DNA from: JBMNGW01 sp050950025
Lineage (GTDB): Bacteria; Spirochaetota; Spirochaetia; Sphaerochaetales; Sphaerochaetaceae
Reading direction: 5' to 3'
DNA length: 64,000 nucleotides
Assembly (NCBI GenBank): GCA_050950025.1
Contig: JBMNGW010000013.1
Coordinates: 128,520 to 192,519 of the forward strand
Shown: one piece after another, positions 34,548-42,877 of the stretch
Position numbering within the stretch: position 1 is the first letter of the stretch
How the letters are laid out: every line of letters begins with the position of its first letter
The notes under the pieces: generated by a model
What the model saw: the letters and a program-made list of their open reading frames with translations, nothing else
What the model was told of the DNA's origin: nothing
Database searches by the model: none
Translations under genes and position numbers: made by a program

Positions 34548-35308
34548 AAAACGGCATTTATACCGGACACCAGAAATGTAAATATATTTGACGTCGACTC
34601 GCTAAACAGGGCCCCACCCCCCGTTATTATTTCGATATGGTCCAAGAAGTGGCCGGCTCACATGCCCACCACATTGGAGTCAGCATTCCTCAGCTACAAA
34701 AACAGAACAAAACCTGGGTGGTCACCCGCACAAGGATGAACATTTTTGCCTACGCTTCGTGGCCTGCCAACCTCTCTTTTCGCACGTTGGCCTCAAATCC
34801 CTTGGAAACTCTATTTCCCTCGCACCTGCCAAGGAGTGGACCAAAAATGGGCACCTTCTTTTTGAATCGCTTTCCCAGTGGGTTGTGGTCGACCTTGATT
34901 CCCAGCGCCCGGTAAAGCCCGATCTTATTGCCCAGTTATTCGGCTCCTCCATGCAAGATCAGATTGTAGATCCAGATTTGGGGAGTCGTATCAGCTTTAA
35001 CGGCGACATTGCTTATACTTCGAATCCGATAGTCGGCTATGAAGATATTGATTTGAATCGGCATGTCAATAATGTGGCTTATGTAAAATGGATGCTCGAA
35101 TCACTGCCCTATTCTTTCAAAGACACTCATGTGGCAACAGAAATCGATATTTCGTTTTTTAGCTCAAGCTTTTATCGGCGATGAGATTGAAGTAAATACT
35201 GCCCAAGCAAAACAAGAGGGAGAAAACGTTTCTTTTCTCCACGAGGTAGTCAACCGCAATTCGCAAACACGTTTGGCTGTGGCCAAAACAATTTGGAAAA
35301 AGGGCTAA
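34531..35308 (+). pseudogene. acyl-ACP thioesterase, several frameshifts
   Basis: A FatA/FatB-like thioesterase that would release fatty acids from acyl carrier protein. Segments are found in different frames: MSITIEKRHLYRTPEM at the start (34531), then RYYFDMVQEVAGSHAHHIGVS, TRTRMNIFAYASWP, WPQIPWKLYFPRTCQG, NGHLLFESLSQWVVVDLDSQ, and the second hot-dog domain with YEDIDLNRHVNNVAYVKWML, then HEVVNRNSQTRLAV. At least four single-base changes are needed (about 34580, 34615, 34775, 34850 and 35165). The total span of 778 bp suits the normal 250 residues. It may be a sequencing artefact, as in its neighbours. Its stop overlaps the convergent slyX-like gene. Confidence 0.82.
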
Positions 35309-35499
35309 TAATGGGGAGGACGCTGAGAAGGCACATCCCCTTCCAAATGGGACAAGCGCTCTTCAAGCTCACCCTTTGGAAGCTTTCAGTAACTCAAGCT
35401 CTTTGGCTTGCTTAATAACTAATTCACTCAGCGTTGCCAGCTCATCTTCCAGATAGGGCCAACTTAATTTCAAATGGCAGTTAATTGCGTTTCACTCAT
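35305..35499 (-). pseudogene. slyX: SlyX-like small coiled-coil protein, frameshifted
   Basis: Read on the minus strand with three extra bases removed, this gives a 63-residue protein: MSETQLTAIEIKLAYLEDEL, then TLSELVIKQAKELELLKASK and a C-terminus ending in the typical SlyX 'PPHY'. The heptad pattern of a coiled coil is clear. The start could also be the in-frame ATG at 35508. SlyX has no known biochemical role. It is divergent from the WYL regulator across a perfect dyad and convergent with the thioesterase. Confidence 0.72.
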
Positions 35500-35503
35500 G
35501 CTT

Positions 35504-35525
35504 TGCATAGTAACGATGCTATGCA
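35504..35525. promoter_or_regulatory. perfect dyad between slyX-like and WYL regulator genes
   Basis: TGCATAG and CTATGCA are perfect inverted arms of 7 bp, separated by 8 bp, in the divergent intergenic region. A TATACT element with the geometry of a -10 box lies just downstream on the plus strand (about 35547). It is a good candidate operator for the HTH-WYL protein encoded next to it. Confidence 0.5.
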
Positions 35526-35571
35526 CCAAGTGCAACAGCTGTGTTTATACTGTGGTGCACAAGAAGGAGGG

Positions 35572-36591
35572 ATGATGAAACAAGAGCGCGTGGCCCAGCT
35601 AAACCTGCTGCTTCACTCCCATCCTGAAGGATTACGCAGAGCCGAAAATTGCCCGCAAATTGGGTGTTCATCGCCTCTACTGTCAGCCGCTACGTCGATA
35701 GACTTAAAACTCTATATCGACATCTATGAAGAGCAAAATTTGATTAAAATCAGATCTCCCATCCCTGATGAAACGGTGGCTCTTAGCATGTACGAAATGC
35801 TTGCTTTCAATCTTTCTGCAGAGAGCCTACTAAATACTGCCGAGCTACAAAAACCCCCCATTTAGCTTCAGGCTTGCGAAAAATTGCTTTAAACATGCGC
35901 TCCTACGCCCCTCGGATTGCCCAAAATATTGTGACGTTGGCCGAGTCAATCGACAAAGAAGTCCATAAGAAAAAAGAGGCCACCGGCCAATTTACTGCTG
36001 TTTTGGAAGTTCTCATTGACTGTTGGGTCGCCGGCAAAATGGTGAAACTGGAGCACCAAAAAGAGAACGTACTAAGCGAAACAGAGCTGGCCCCCTATTT
36101 TATCGGCTTTCTCGCGAAGAGGAGACAGGGCGCAATCCAATCAGCGTCACCGGGCGCCTCCGTCACAGTTCCACTATCACCACTATCGATATTGCCTCTA
36201 TCACCAAAGCCACTCTTTTGGACGAAACCTACACTATTCCCGATAACCTAAAACCTTTTCAAAAAACACCGACAGCCTCCACCTTTGAAAGCATCGACAC
36301 AATCTCCTTGGTGCTCTTAGTCAAAGAGAAAAGTGCTCTAAACTCATTTGATACAATCAACCACTCCCCCCTGTCTCTTTGCGAAGGACAAACAGGGCAA
36401 TACCATCTGCCGCATGGAGGCAGAAAACTCCATTGAGCTGCTATTACGATTAGTTCAATGCGGCGATGCAATCACCATTTTACAACCTGAATCGTTTCGT
36501 ACTAAATACTTGAGATGGCTCAAAACAGATTGTAAAAACTCTACGAATAGGCGATTTTGGTTGCTTTTTTGCAGGTCACACAGTATTCTGA
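35572..36591 (+). pseudogene. HTH-WYL transcriptional regulator, several frameshifts
   Basis: A DeoR/WYL-type regulator in pieces. The N-terminal HTH reads HPEGLRRAEIARKLGVHRST followed by VSRYVDRL after removing two extra bases. The middle (KLYIDIYEEQNLIKI, ALSMYEMLAFNLSAESLL, LRKIALNMRSYAPRIAQNI) matches WYL proteins, and the WYL-like part follows from about 36000 with a WCX-type end near QPESFRTKYLRWL. GAAGGAGG precedes the ATG. The 3' end is uncertain (36591 is a best guess). WYL proteins usually bind nucleic acid or nucleotide ligands. Multiple single-base shifts occur throughout, as in the flanking genes. Confidence 0.7.
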
Positions 36592-36617
36592 AGCCTAGAT
36601 TTTCATAGGAGGAAGAG

Positions 36618-36782
36618 ATGAAAAGATACGTTTTGCGATTTATGTGGATATGTATACGATCCAGCTGAAGGTGACCCAGATAACGGAGTGCAGCCGGGAA
36701 CCGCGTTCGAAGACCTTCCAGAAGATTGGGTCTGTCCCCTTTTGCGGAGCCGCTCAGTTCCGACTTCTCTCCGGAAGATTAA
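36618..36782 (+). pseudogene. rubredoxin, three extra bases
   Basis: Removing three extra bases (in GTTTTG near 36634, in CCCCTTTT near 36740 and after GCT near 36755) gives a perfect 53-residue rubredoxin with both iron-binding pairs, VCDLCGY and VCPLCGA, and the conserved YVYDPAEGDPDNGV and FEDLPEDWVC. GGAGG precedes the ATG and a terminator follows. Such a short, strongly conserved protein is unlikely to gather three indels while keeping every residue, so errors in the sequence are suspected. It carries electrons in anaerobic oxygen or superoxide defence. Confidence 0.88.
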
Positions 36783-36803
36783 TCTGTCCCTGGAAACAGC
36801 AAC

Positions 36804-36840
36804 GAGGACCGCTTTTAGGCGGTCCTCATTGTTTTTATTT
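36804..36840 (+). terminator. terminator after rubredoxin
   Basis: GAGGACCGC and GCGGTCCTC form a 9-bp stem with a 6-base loop, followed by ATTGTTTTTATTT. It overlaps the end of the convergent tctA gene. Confidence 0.88.
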
Positions 36841-38342
36841 GGCTTTTTTAGCAGCCCTTCTGGCATCTAGGCGCGGTTTAATCACCGGAGCTAGTAGCAT
36901 AAAGGCCGAAAGAAGCAGACAGATCATAACAAAGATGTTGGGTATAGAAGATGTCGAGCTTGCCGTCACTGAATATAAGTGACTTACGGAAGTTATTCTC
37001 AATTATCTTACCCAACACTAATCCTAGAATCAGCGGCACGGCAGGAAAACCGTAACGCTTCATAAAATACCCCAGCAAGCCTGAAGCAAACATAATGATG
37101 ATATCAACATAGTTGAGACTCACAGCGTAGGCACCGACAACCGAGACAATAAGAATCATTGTCATCAAGTTTACTTTCGGAATATCGAGTACTTTGACAA
37201 AGAGTTTCATCCCAACAAACTGCATGATGAGCACCATAATATTAATGAGGAACAGGCTGATGAAAATAGCATACACCAACGGTCCGTTGTCTCTGAAAAG
37301 AAGCGGTCCGGGCACCAAGCCGTGAATCATCAAAGCTCCAAGCATCAAAGCCGTGGCACTGTCGCCCGGGATACCAAGAGTTAACAGGGGAATCAGCGCT
37401 CCTCCGGTTACAGCGTTATTGGCTGCTTCAGGAGCGGCAACTCCCTCAATTTCACCTGTTCCAACTTTGGGGTTCGATCGTTTTGCCTGATCGTATGCCA
37501 TAAATACGGAAATCGGTCCGCCGGTTCCCGGAATGGCTCCAATCAGCGTGCCGATGAAACTGGCTTTCAAGTTAATGGGAAGCAGCTTTTTCTGTTCTGC
37601 TCTCGTTGGGAAAGTTGCTTTGACTTGCTGCCTTGCCTTTTCCACCGGTTTATTTCTGTTTTTGCTGGCTGTTAAGAAATTGTCAATGACTGTTGGCAAT
37701 GCAAACATCCCCAATCATCACCGGCATAATCTCAACACCGATAAGCAAGTTGACCGAGCCAAAGGTGAAGCGGGGCAAGCCCAAAAAGGGGATCCATGCC
37801 GATTGTACACAACAGCAGTCCCAAAAAGCCTGAAAGCAGTCCTTTAATGACACTGCCTTCACTTAAGCCGACCAATGGTCGACAACCCGAAAACCACCAA
37901 GGCAAACATCTCGGGACAACCGAATTTCAGCGCCACTTTGGCAATCGGCTGAGCCACAAGCACCAAGACAATCAGCGAGAAAAGACCGCCGAAAATCGAA
38001 GCATAAATGGCAACTCCCAGCGCTTTACCCGGCCTGCCCTTTTTTGGTCATGGCGTATCCATCCATAACGGTGGCGGCGGCTGAAGGGGTGCCAGGAATG
38101 CCCAGCAAAATGGAGGAGATCGAACCTCCAGTCATCCCTCCGGCAAATACACCCAGTAATACCGAAATAGCGGCAATGGGGGGTAAGCCGAATGTGAGGG
38201 GAATAATCAGCACCATGGCAGTGCTGAACGTTAAAGCAGGAATTGCTGCGAAAACAATGCCCAAAACCGCTCCGAACAACATAAACAGAACGTTCTGGAA
38301 TGTAAGGGCGATCGCCATTCCCTGTGTAAATAAAGTTAACAT
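36835..38342 (-). pseudogene. tctA: tripartite tricarboxylate transporter large subunit TctA, frameshifted
   Basis: A 500-residue TctA membrane protein reconstructs from frames that change at about 38030, 37875, 37795, 37705 and 36940; 1508 bp minus five extra bases is exactly 501 codons. The N-terminus has FGAVLGIVFAAIPALTFSTA and GGSISSILLGIPGTP; the middle GAIPGTGGPISVFMAYDQAK and LIPLLTLGIPGDSATALMLG; the end AAKKAK. This is typical twelve-helix TctA topology. GGAGG precedes the ATG. It works with TctB and the binding protein TctC to import a carboxylate with a cation gradient. It is probably intact in the organism. Confidence 0.88.
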
Positions 38343-38364
38343 CTAGCGGGTCCTCCTGCGCGTA

Positions 38365-38858
38365 CTAAAATAAAATGCCCTTGGGCAAGGGGACCTTCAA
38401 GGCCCAATCAAAGAGGAAGTAAACAACCAAGGTGACAATGGCTGAAAACACCAAAGCTCTTGGGAACAACTTCCACCCAATCATCCAAAGCATGACTGTT
38501 GCACAGGCAATCACGCCAATGAGGAATCCGACCAAAATATATGAGAACTATTCCTATGAAAAATACTCCAAATAGCGCCAAAGCCCTTTCTCATAGGATG
38601 CGTTTCTTCTTCTTTCACTTCAATAACTTCGCCATCTTCCATGACCAAAATCTTCCATCTTCTCTTTCTCTTTTGGTTTGACAAAAAAGAGTGCGATGGC
38701 TAATAGGGCCATGCCGATAAGCAAAATCATGGGGAAAAACTTGGGTCCCGGTTCACCTTGTCCCAATCATGGTCGTTTTGGGCAAATTCAGGGTGAGATA
38801 CATCCACCAGATAACGAATGCCAGCACAACCCCCGGCAATAATGCGGTTTTGCTTCAC
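38365..38858 (-). pseudogene. tctB: tripartite tricarboxylate transporter small subunit TctB, frameshifted
   Basis: The small membrane subunit. It is read from a GTG at 38858 with GGAGAGGAG ahead, but only by crossing frames: VKQNRIIAG, FFPMILLIGMALLAIALFFV, KPKEKEKMED, EVIEVKEEETHPMRKGFG, GFLIGVIACATVMLWMIGWK and WALKVPLPKGILF. This gives about 163 residues with four membrane helices, the normal size and layout. It is 22 bp upstream of tctA and 263 bp downstream of tctC. The indels share the pattern of the surrounding 4 kb. Confidence 0.8.
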
Positions 38859-39021
38859 TGTTGTCTCCTCTCCTAATCGGTAATATCTGCTATTAAAGCA
38901 TGTTAGGTAAAATTAAACTATACGTTCCGGGGCTTTTCGTGACAGCAATATATAGAAGCGTCAATCGTGAACATTCATACGTGCCAGCTAAAAAAAGTTG
39001 TTGCCGTTACAACGGACTTTC

Positions 39022-39099
39022 GTAAAAAACCCACAGGGCTCGCCCCTTACCGGGGCGAACGCTTTGCAGAGAACTCGGGTGCAGGAATTCTGCACCCGA
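39022..39099 (-). terminator. two hairpins after tctC (attenuator or partial terminator)
   Basis: On the minus strand, TCGGGTGCA...TGCACCCGA (39075-39099, 9-bp stem) is followed by TCGCCCC...GGGGCGA (39040-39058), then GGGTTTTTTAC. It could stop part of the transcripts after the binding-protein gene, leaving less tctB and tctA message, as often seen in such operons. Confidence 0.6.
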
Positions 39100-39121
39100 A
39101 CATCTGCGTCTCACTGTTTGA

Positions 39122-40108
39122 CTACAGTACTTTAATTCCAATTTTCTCCATGATATCGGCAACAAGAGCATCGTCTCTGCCCATCTGCTCGTCAAATGCT
39201 TTGGCACCCTTGACATCAACAACTGCACCGTACTTTTCGACAAACTCTTTGAACTCAGGAGAGTTACCGGCTTTGACAAAAGCATCCTCAAGCACTGCCA
39301 CGACTGCATCGGGAGTATCTTTGGGAACGCCAACGCCGCGGTACATCATGATATCCAAATCATAGCCGAGCTCTTTCATTGTCGGGGTGTTGGGCAATAG
39401 GTCAAATCTGTTGGGGGAGACAAGAACCAGAGCCTTCATAAGACCCCCCTGCTCGCCCTGAATAATGTCAAAGGACATGTTAACCATCGCATCAACTTTA
39501 CCGCCGAGAAGAGCTGTGGCACTCTCTTTACCGGTCATCGGAATATGCTTGACCTGGATGCCGACAATGTCGGTGATGGCTGCTGCGATGAGCTGGTTAA
39601 AAGAACCGACTCCGCTATTGGCAATTGTCAATTTACCGGGGTTGGCTTTACCGTAAGCGACGAACTCTTCAAAGTTACTCCAGCGGTTGTCATTGGCGTT
39701 GATGGCCAAAGCACTGGCTTCCTGAGTCAAGTTGGCAATGCCTCTGAAGGCATCGTAGGGCTGTCTCATGTTTCCCTGGTAGTGGGTGATACTCACAGAA
39801 GTTGAGTTCCAAATCAGGTTGTATCCATCGGGCTTGGTACCAAGTACATACTGATAGCCAACAGCTCCGCCACCGCCTTCGCGGTTCACAGGAACAATCG
39901 GTTGACCCAAATGTCTTTGGGCAATGTCAGCAGCTTTACGACCGATAACGTCTCCGGCAGCTCCAGCTCCAAAAAGAATTGTCATTTCCATTGATTTTGT
40001 CGGAAACTCCGCCTTCTTCTCGGCATCTCCTGCTGCGAAGAGGGACTGTCCTACAAAAGAGAACAGTATTGCGAGAATCAATACGAGGCTAATCCACCGT
40101 TTCTTCAT
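39122..40108 (-). CDS. tctC: Tct solute-binding protein TctC (Bug family)
   Basis: A 328-residue periplasmic binding protein with a Sec signal peptide (residues 1-26, cleaved after LFAA). The Bug fold is indicated by PTKSMEMTILFGAGAAGDVI, then NREGGGGAVGYQYVLGTKPDGY, IANSGVGSFNQLIAAAI and YRGVGVPKDTPDAVV. These proteins bind carboxylates (citrate, tartrate, sugar acids and others) through water-mediated contacts, so the ligand cannot be read. Unlike tctA and tctB the gene is unbroken. GGGAGG precedes the ATG. It is the first gene of the tct operon. Confidence 0.93.
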   Translation of the reverse strand: MKKRWISLVLILAILFSFVGQSLFAAGDAEKKAEFPTKSMEMTILFGAGAAGDVIGRKAADIAQRHLGQPIVPVNREGGGGAVGYQYVLGTKPDGYNLIWNSTSVSITHYQGNMRQPYDAFRGIANLTQEASALAINANDNRWSNFEEFVAYGKANPGKLTIANSGVGSFNQLIAAAITDIVGIQVKHIPMTGKESATALLGGKVDAMVNMSFDIIQGEQGGLMKALVLVSPNRFDLLPNTPTMKELGYDLDIMMYRGVGVPKDTPDAVVAVLEDAFVKAGNSPEFKEFVEKYGAVVDVKGAKAFDEQMGRDDALVADIMEKIGIKVL

Positions 40109-40399
40109 CTTTTTCCTCCCTTAGAAAATGATAAACTAGTATCTTCAAATCCCGTTTGCAACGAGCAGAAAGACATCAATCGATCTTGCTTATTGCTGCG
40201 GGACTTTTTCTCTGCGCATTACAGCCATTGTAAGCTATAATCCTGATATATGTGATGTGTTTTTTACTGTTTCACACCACAATGTTGTTCTTTTGAAAGG
40301 GCTTTGCAGAAGGGTTGCATTTCGGGTATACCATTAAAGCCTTTATTACTGTCTGATTGTATAACAAGGGTATTATAGCATGCCTCTTCTTTTCGTCAA
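40109..40399 (-). promoter_or_regulatory. tct promoter and long leader
   Basis: TTGACG (40394-40399) and TATAAT (40372-40377), 16 bp apart with a TGC before the -10, form an excellent sigma-70-type promoter on the minus strand. Transcription would start near 40365, giving a leader of about 255 bases before tctC. The leader contains the imperfect 9-bp dyad TGTGATGTG / CACACCACA (40251-40281), which could be an operator or RNA stem. No known riboswitch was recognised. Confidence 0.6.
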
Positions 40400-40546
40400 T
40401 CTAAAATTAGTATAAAAACGCTCTGAGTCTATAGAATGTTTGCTATCTCATAACAAGGTTTACTGCTTTTAGTACTCCATATACTGCCGTTAGTTAGCTT
40501 TTCTTCTTGCGCCTTACCCGATTTTGAGCAACGGTAAAGACAATCA
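40400..40546. other. intergenic, nothing recognised
   Basis: The space between the tct promoter and the end of the MFS gene. No gene, repeat or terminator was found. Confidence 0.4.
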
Positions 40547-41856
40547 TTAGGAGCGATGCACCGCCTCTTTGTCCACTGCCGCTTGGAGCCTCTCATCTTC
40601 GGTGATAATAATCGGTGACTCCTTTAAAAAAAGAATCCCAAAACTGCCGGCAGCCAGCAATGCCACACTGACAATTAACACGTGCTCAAGAAAAAGGCCT
40701 CCCTGTAAGTTCATAAAAAGAAGAAGCAAGACAGCCAGCAAGTGTCCGTTCATCAGAAGAGCGGCTTGAGAAGAGGCCTCTTGAACAGGATAACTGAGCT
40801 CCGAGGCATACTGGTAACCCAACGGGATGGCTCCTTGAAAAAAGAAGCCTAACAAACCGGCTGCCACATACCCCAGTAATTTCATATTAATGGCCGTTTT
40901 TTCCAACAGTGGTATGAAGGCAAAAAAGAGAGTTCCCAAAAAGATTCCCACCATACACAAGAAGAATAGAAGTTTACGCTTTCGTAGGTAATCAGAAAGA
41001 AGGGAATAAGAAGTGAGCCGACCATCCCCCCGCCTAATAACACCACCCCCGCTAGACCGCCAGAATTTTCTACTCCGATAAAAGCAGCCAACGAATCAAT
41101 TTTGGCAATAAAGACATTGAATAGGCCCCATACCATCCCAAAAATGATAATAAAGCCTCCCATATGCTTTTTTCTCAGTAATAACTTAAAAGAAGAAAGA
41201 TAACTTTCAACACTGAATAGCTCTCGAGAGGGGGCTGTGGGTGGCTGTTCCTTAAAGAAAAAGAGGACAGCAACTGCCCCAACAGCCGTGCCCACTCCCA
41301 AACCCAAAAGTAAATGTGGTATTCCCTGCCCATAGCTAAAAGACTGTACGTTGATATTCACCACAGCCGGACTGATGATCATAATCAAAAGCAGTCCAAG
41401 GTATTGAGCAACCATAATAAGGCCTGTGGCAAAGCCTCTTTCTCGTAATGGGAACCAACGGGCTGTTACCAATGTCACATTATTAAGAATCATCGCGTGC
41501 GCCCAAGAAAGACCCACCTGAGCAAAGACAACCACGGCAAAATGAGAAGCCCAAATCCCTTTGATTATCCCAAAGATCGCCAGCAGAACAGCGCTGCTGC
41601 GCAGTGACCACTTCGTGCCGATTTTGTTAATAACATAGGAAAAAGGGATACTGACAAAAAGAAAAGTGATGAAATGAATCAATGTCAGGATATCAGGGCC
41701 AATCATGGAAGAGGGAGAAATTTGAGACCCATAAAAATGGGCAGCAGCCCGAGATACCGGAGCTAAGGAGAGCCACTGCATCTCCGAAGCCATAATAACT
41801 GCCATCAAGGCCCCCAAAACAACCCAACGGTAGGAATAAACGCGCACACTTTTCAT
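40547..41856 (-). pseudogene. MFS transporter with one frameshift
   Basis: A 12-helix major facilitator protein of about 436 residues, read as an N-terminal frame from 41856 to about 41000 and a C-terminal frame to 40547. One base appears to be missing within 40994-41008; with it the junction becomes LLIP-LSDYLRKRKLLFFL, the usual loop between helices 8 and 9. The first half shows NKIGTKWSLRSS and a TARWFPLRERGFATGLIM segment similar to the FLVCR/heme-export-like MFS group. The substrate is unknown. It is transcribed divergently from the nitroreductase; its start lies 16 bp from the duplicated block. Confidence 0.78.
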
Positions 41857-41871
41857 ATAGACCTTCCGCTT

Positions 41872-42117
41872 GGTATGATACTACACTGCCGCCAAAGCAC
41901 ACAAGGAGAAACGGAATGAACCCAATCATTGACCAACTGCTTAACCGCCGCACCCATCGTTCTTTCAAAAACCAACCAATTAGCGAAGAGCATGGGTATG
42001 ATACTACACTGCCGCCAAAGCACACAAGGAGAAACGGAATGAACCCAATCATTGACCAACTGCTTAACCGCCGCACCCATCGTTCTTTCAAAAACCAACC
42101 AATTAGCGAAGAGCATG
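41872..42117. repeat. exact 123-bp tandem duplication
   Basis: Two adjoining copies, 41872-41994 and 41995-42117, are identical base for base. Each holds a TATGAT -10-like box, the ribosome site AAGGAG, the ATG and the first 26 codons of the nitroreductase. The unit is 41 codons long, so the duplication keeps the reading frame. Confidence 0.97.
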
Positions 42118-42824
42118 TACAGCTCCTTAAAGAGGCCACACTACGGGCTCCCACTGCCGGAAACATGCTCTTTTATTCGGTCATAGAAGTCAAAGATCAA
42201 CACAAAAAAGAGGTGTTGGCCCGCTGCTGCGACAACCAAAATATGATTGCCACAGCCCCTCTGGTTTGGCTTTTTGTCAGCGATGTACGCAAGTGGGTCA
42301 ACTACTTTCATCTAAGCGGATCGGTAGAAAAAGGGGAACAACAAGGTATTGCTTTTAGAAAGCCGGGAGCCGGTGATTTTCTTTTGGCCAATAGTGATGC
42401 CCTTATAGCAGCCCAAAGCGCCGTTGTGGCTGCCGATTCTTTGGGAATCGGTTCGTGTTATATCGGGGACATCCTAGAACAGTATGAAGAGATTGTTGAT
42501 TTGTTTGATTTACCAAAATACACAGCAGTAGCCACTTTACTTATTTTCGGCTACCCCAAAAGCACTGAAGCTTTGGCTCATCCATCAATCCGTCCCCCCG
42601 CTGCATCAATTTTTATGGATGACAGCTATATAGAGCCCGATCTCAAACGGCTTCAAGTGGCTTTTGGCGCCCAACAAGAACGCCTGAAAGAGCAAAAGCG
42701 GTTGCCATTTAACAATAACGGAACCATTGCCGATTACTTCTATTTTCGTAAGCACATCAGCGATTTTATGCAAGAGATGAATCGCAGCAGCTCTTTAATC
42801 ATTAAGCATTGGCTCGATGAATGA
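42039..42824 (+). CDS. nitroreductase family protein (NfsA/FRP type)
   Basis: An FMN-dependent nitro- or flavin reductase of 261 residues counted from the second-copy ATG (42039). LLNRRTHRSFKNQPIS is the FMN-phosphate-binding start, ATLRAPTAGN and DALIAAQSAVVAADSLGIGS follow, with GYPKS near residue 180 and the usual C-terminal extension. The frame also opens at the first-copy ATG (41916), with the same AAGGAG site, and would make a 302-residue form with a duplicated N-terminus (MNPIIDQLLNRRTHRSFKNQ twice). Both starts look equally usable. The physiological electron acceptor is unknown. Confidence 0.9.
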   Translation: MNPIIDQLLNRRTHRSFKNQPISEEHVQLLKEATLRAPTAGNMLFYSVIEVKDQHKKEVLARCCDNQNMIATAPLVWLFVSDVRKWVNYFHLSGSVEKGEQQGIAFRKPGAGDFLLANSDALIAAQSAVVAADSLGIGSCYIGDILEQYEEIVDLFDLPKYTAVATLLIFGYPKSTEALAHPSIRPPAASIFMDDSYIEPDLKRLQVAFGAQQERLKEQKRLPFNNNGTIADYFYFRKHISDFMQEMNRSSSLIIKHWLDE

Positions 42825-42830
42825 ATAAAT

Positions 42831-42851
42831 TGGCCGCCTAAAAGGCGGCCA
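42831..42851. terminator. hairpin between nitroreductase and PFOR genes
   Basis: GGCCGCC and GGCGGCC form a 7-bp GC stem with a short A/T loop, located between two convergent genes. No T-run follows on either strand, so termination is only presumed. Confidence 0.5.
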
Positions 42852-42877
42852 GAATTACCCACACGAGCAATACGTGC

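Noticed and set aside
34637..34915. independent 92-residue gene
   Set aside because: It is one frame segment of the frameshifted acyl-ACP thioesterase, not a separate gene.
41693..42166. 157-residue minus-strand ORF with internal repeat
   Set aside because: It is the complement of the duplicated nitroreductase start and the MFS start, and has no protein-like features of its own.
42831..42851. strong bidirectional terminator
   Set aside because: The stem is good, but neither strand has a following T-run, so it is listed only as a weak hairpin.
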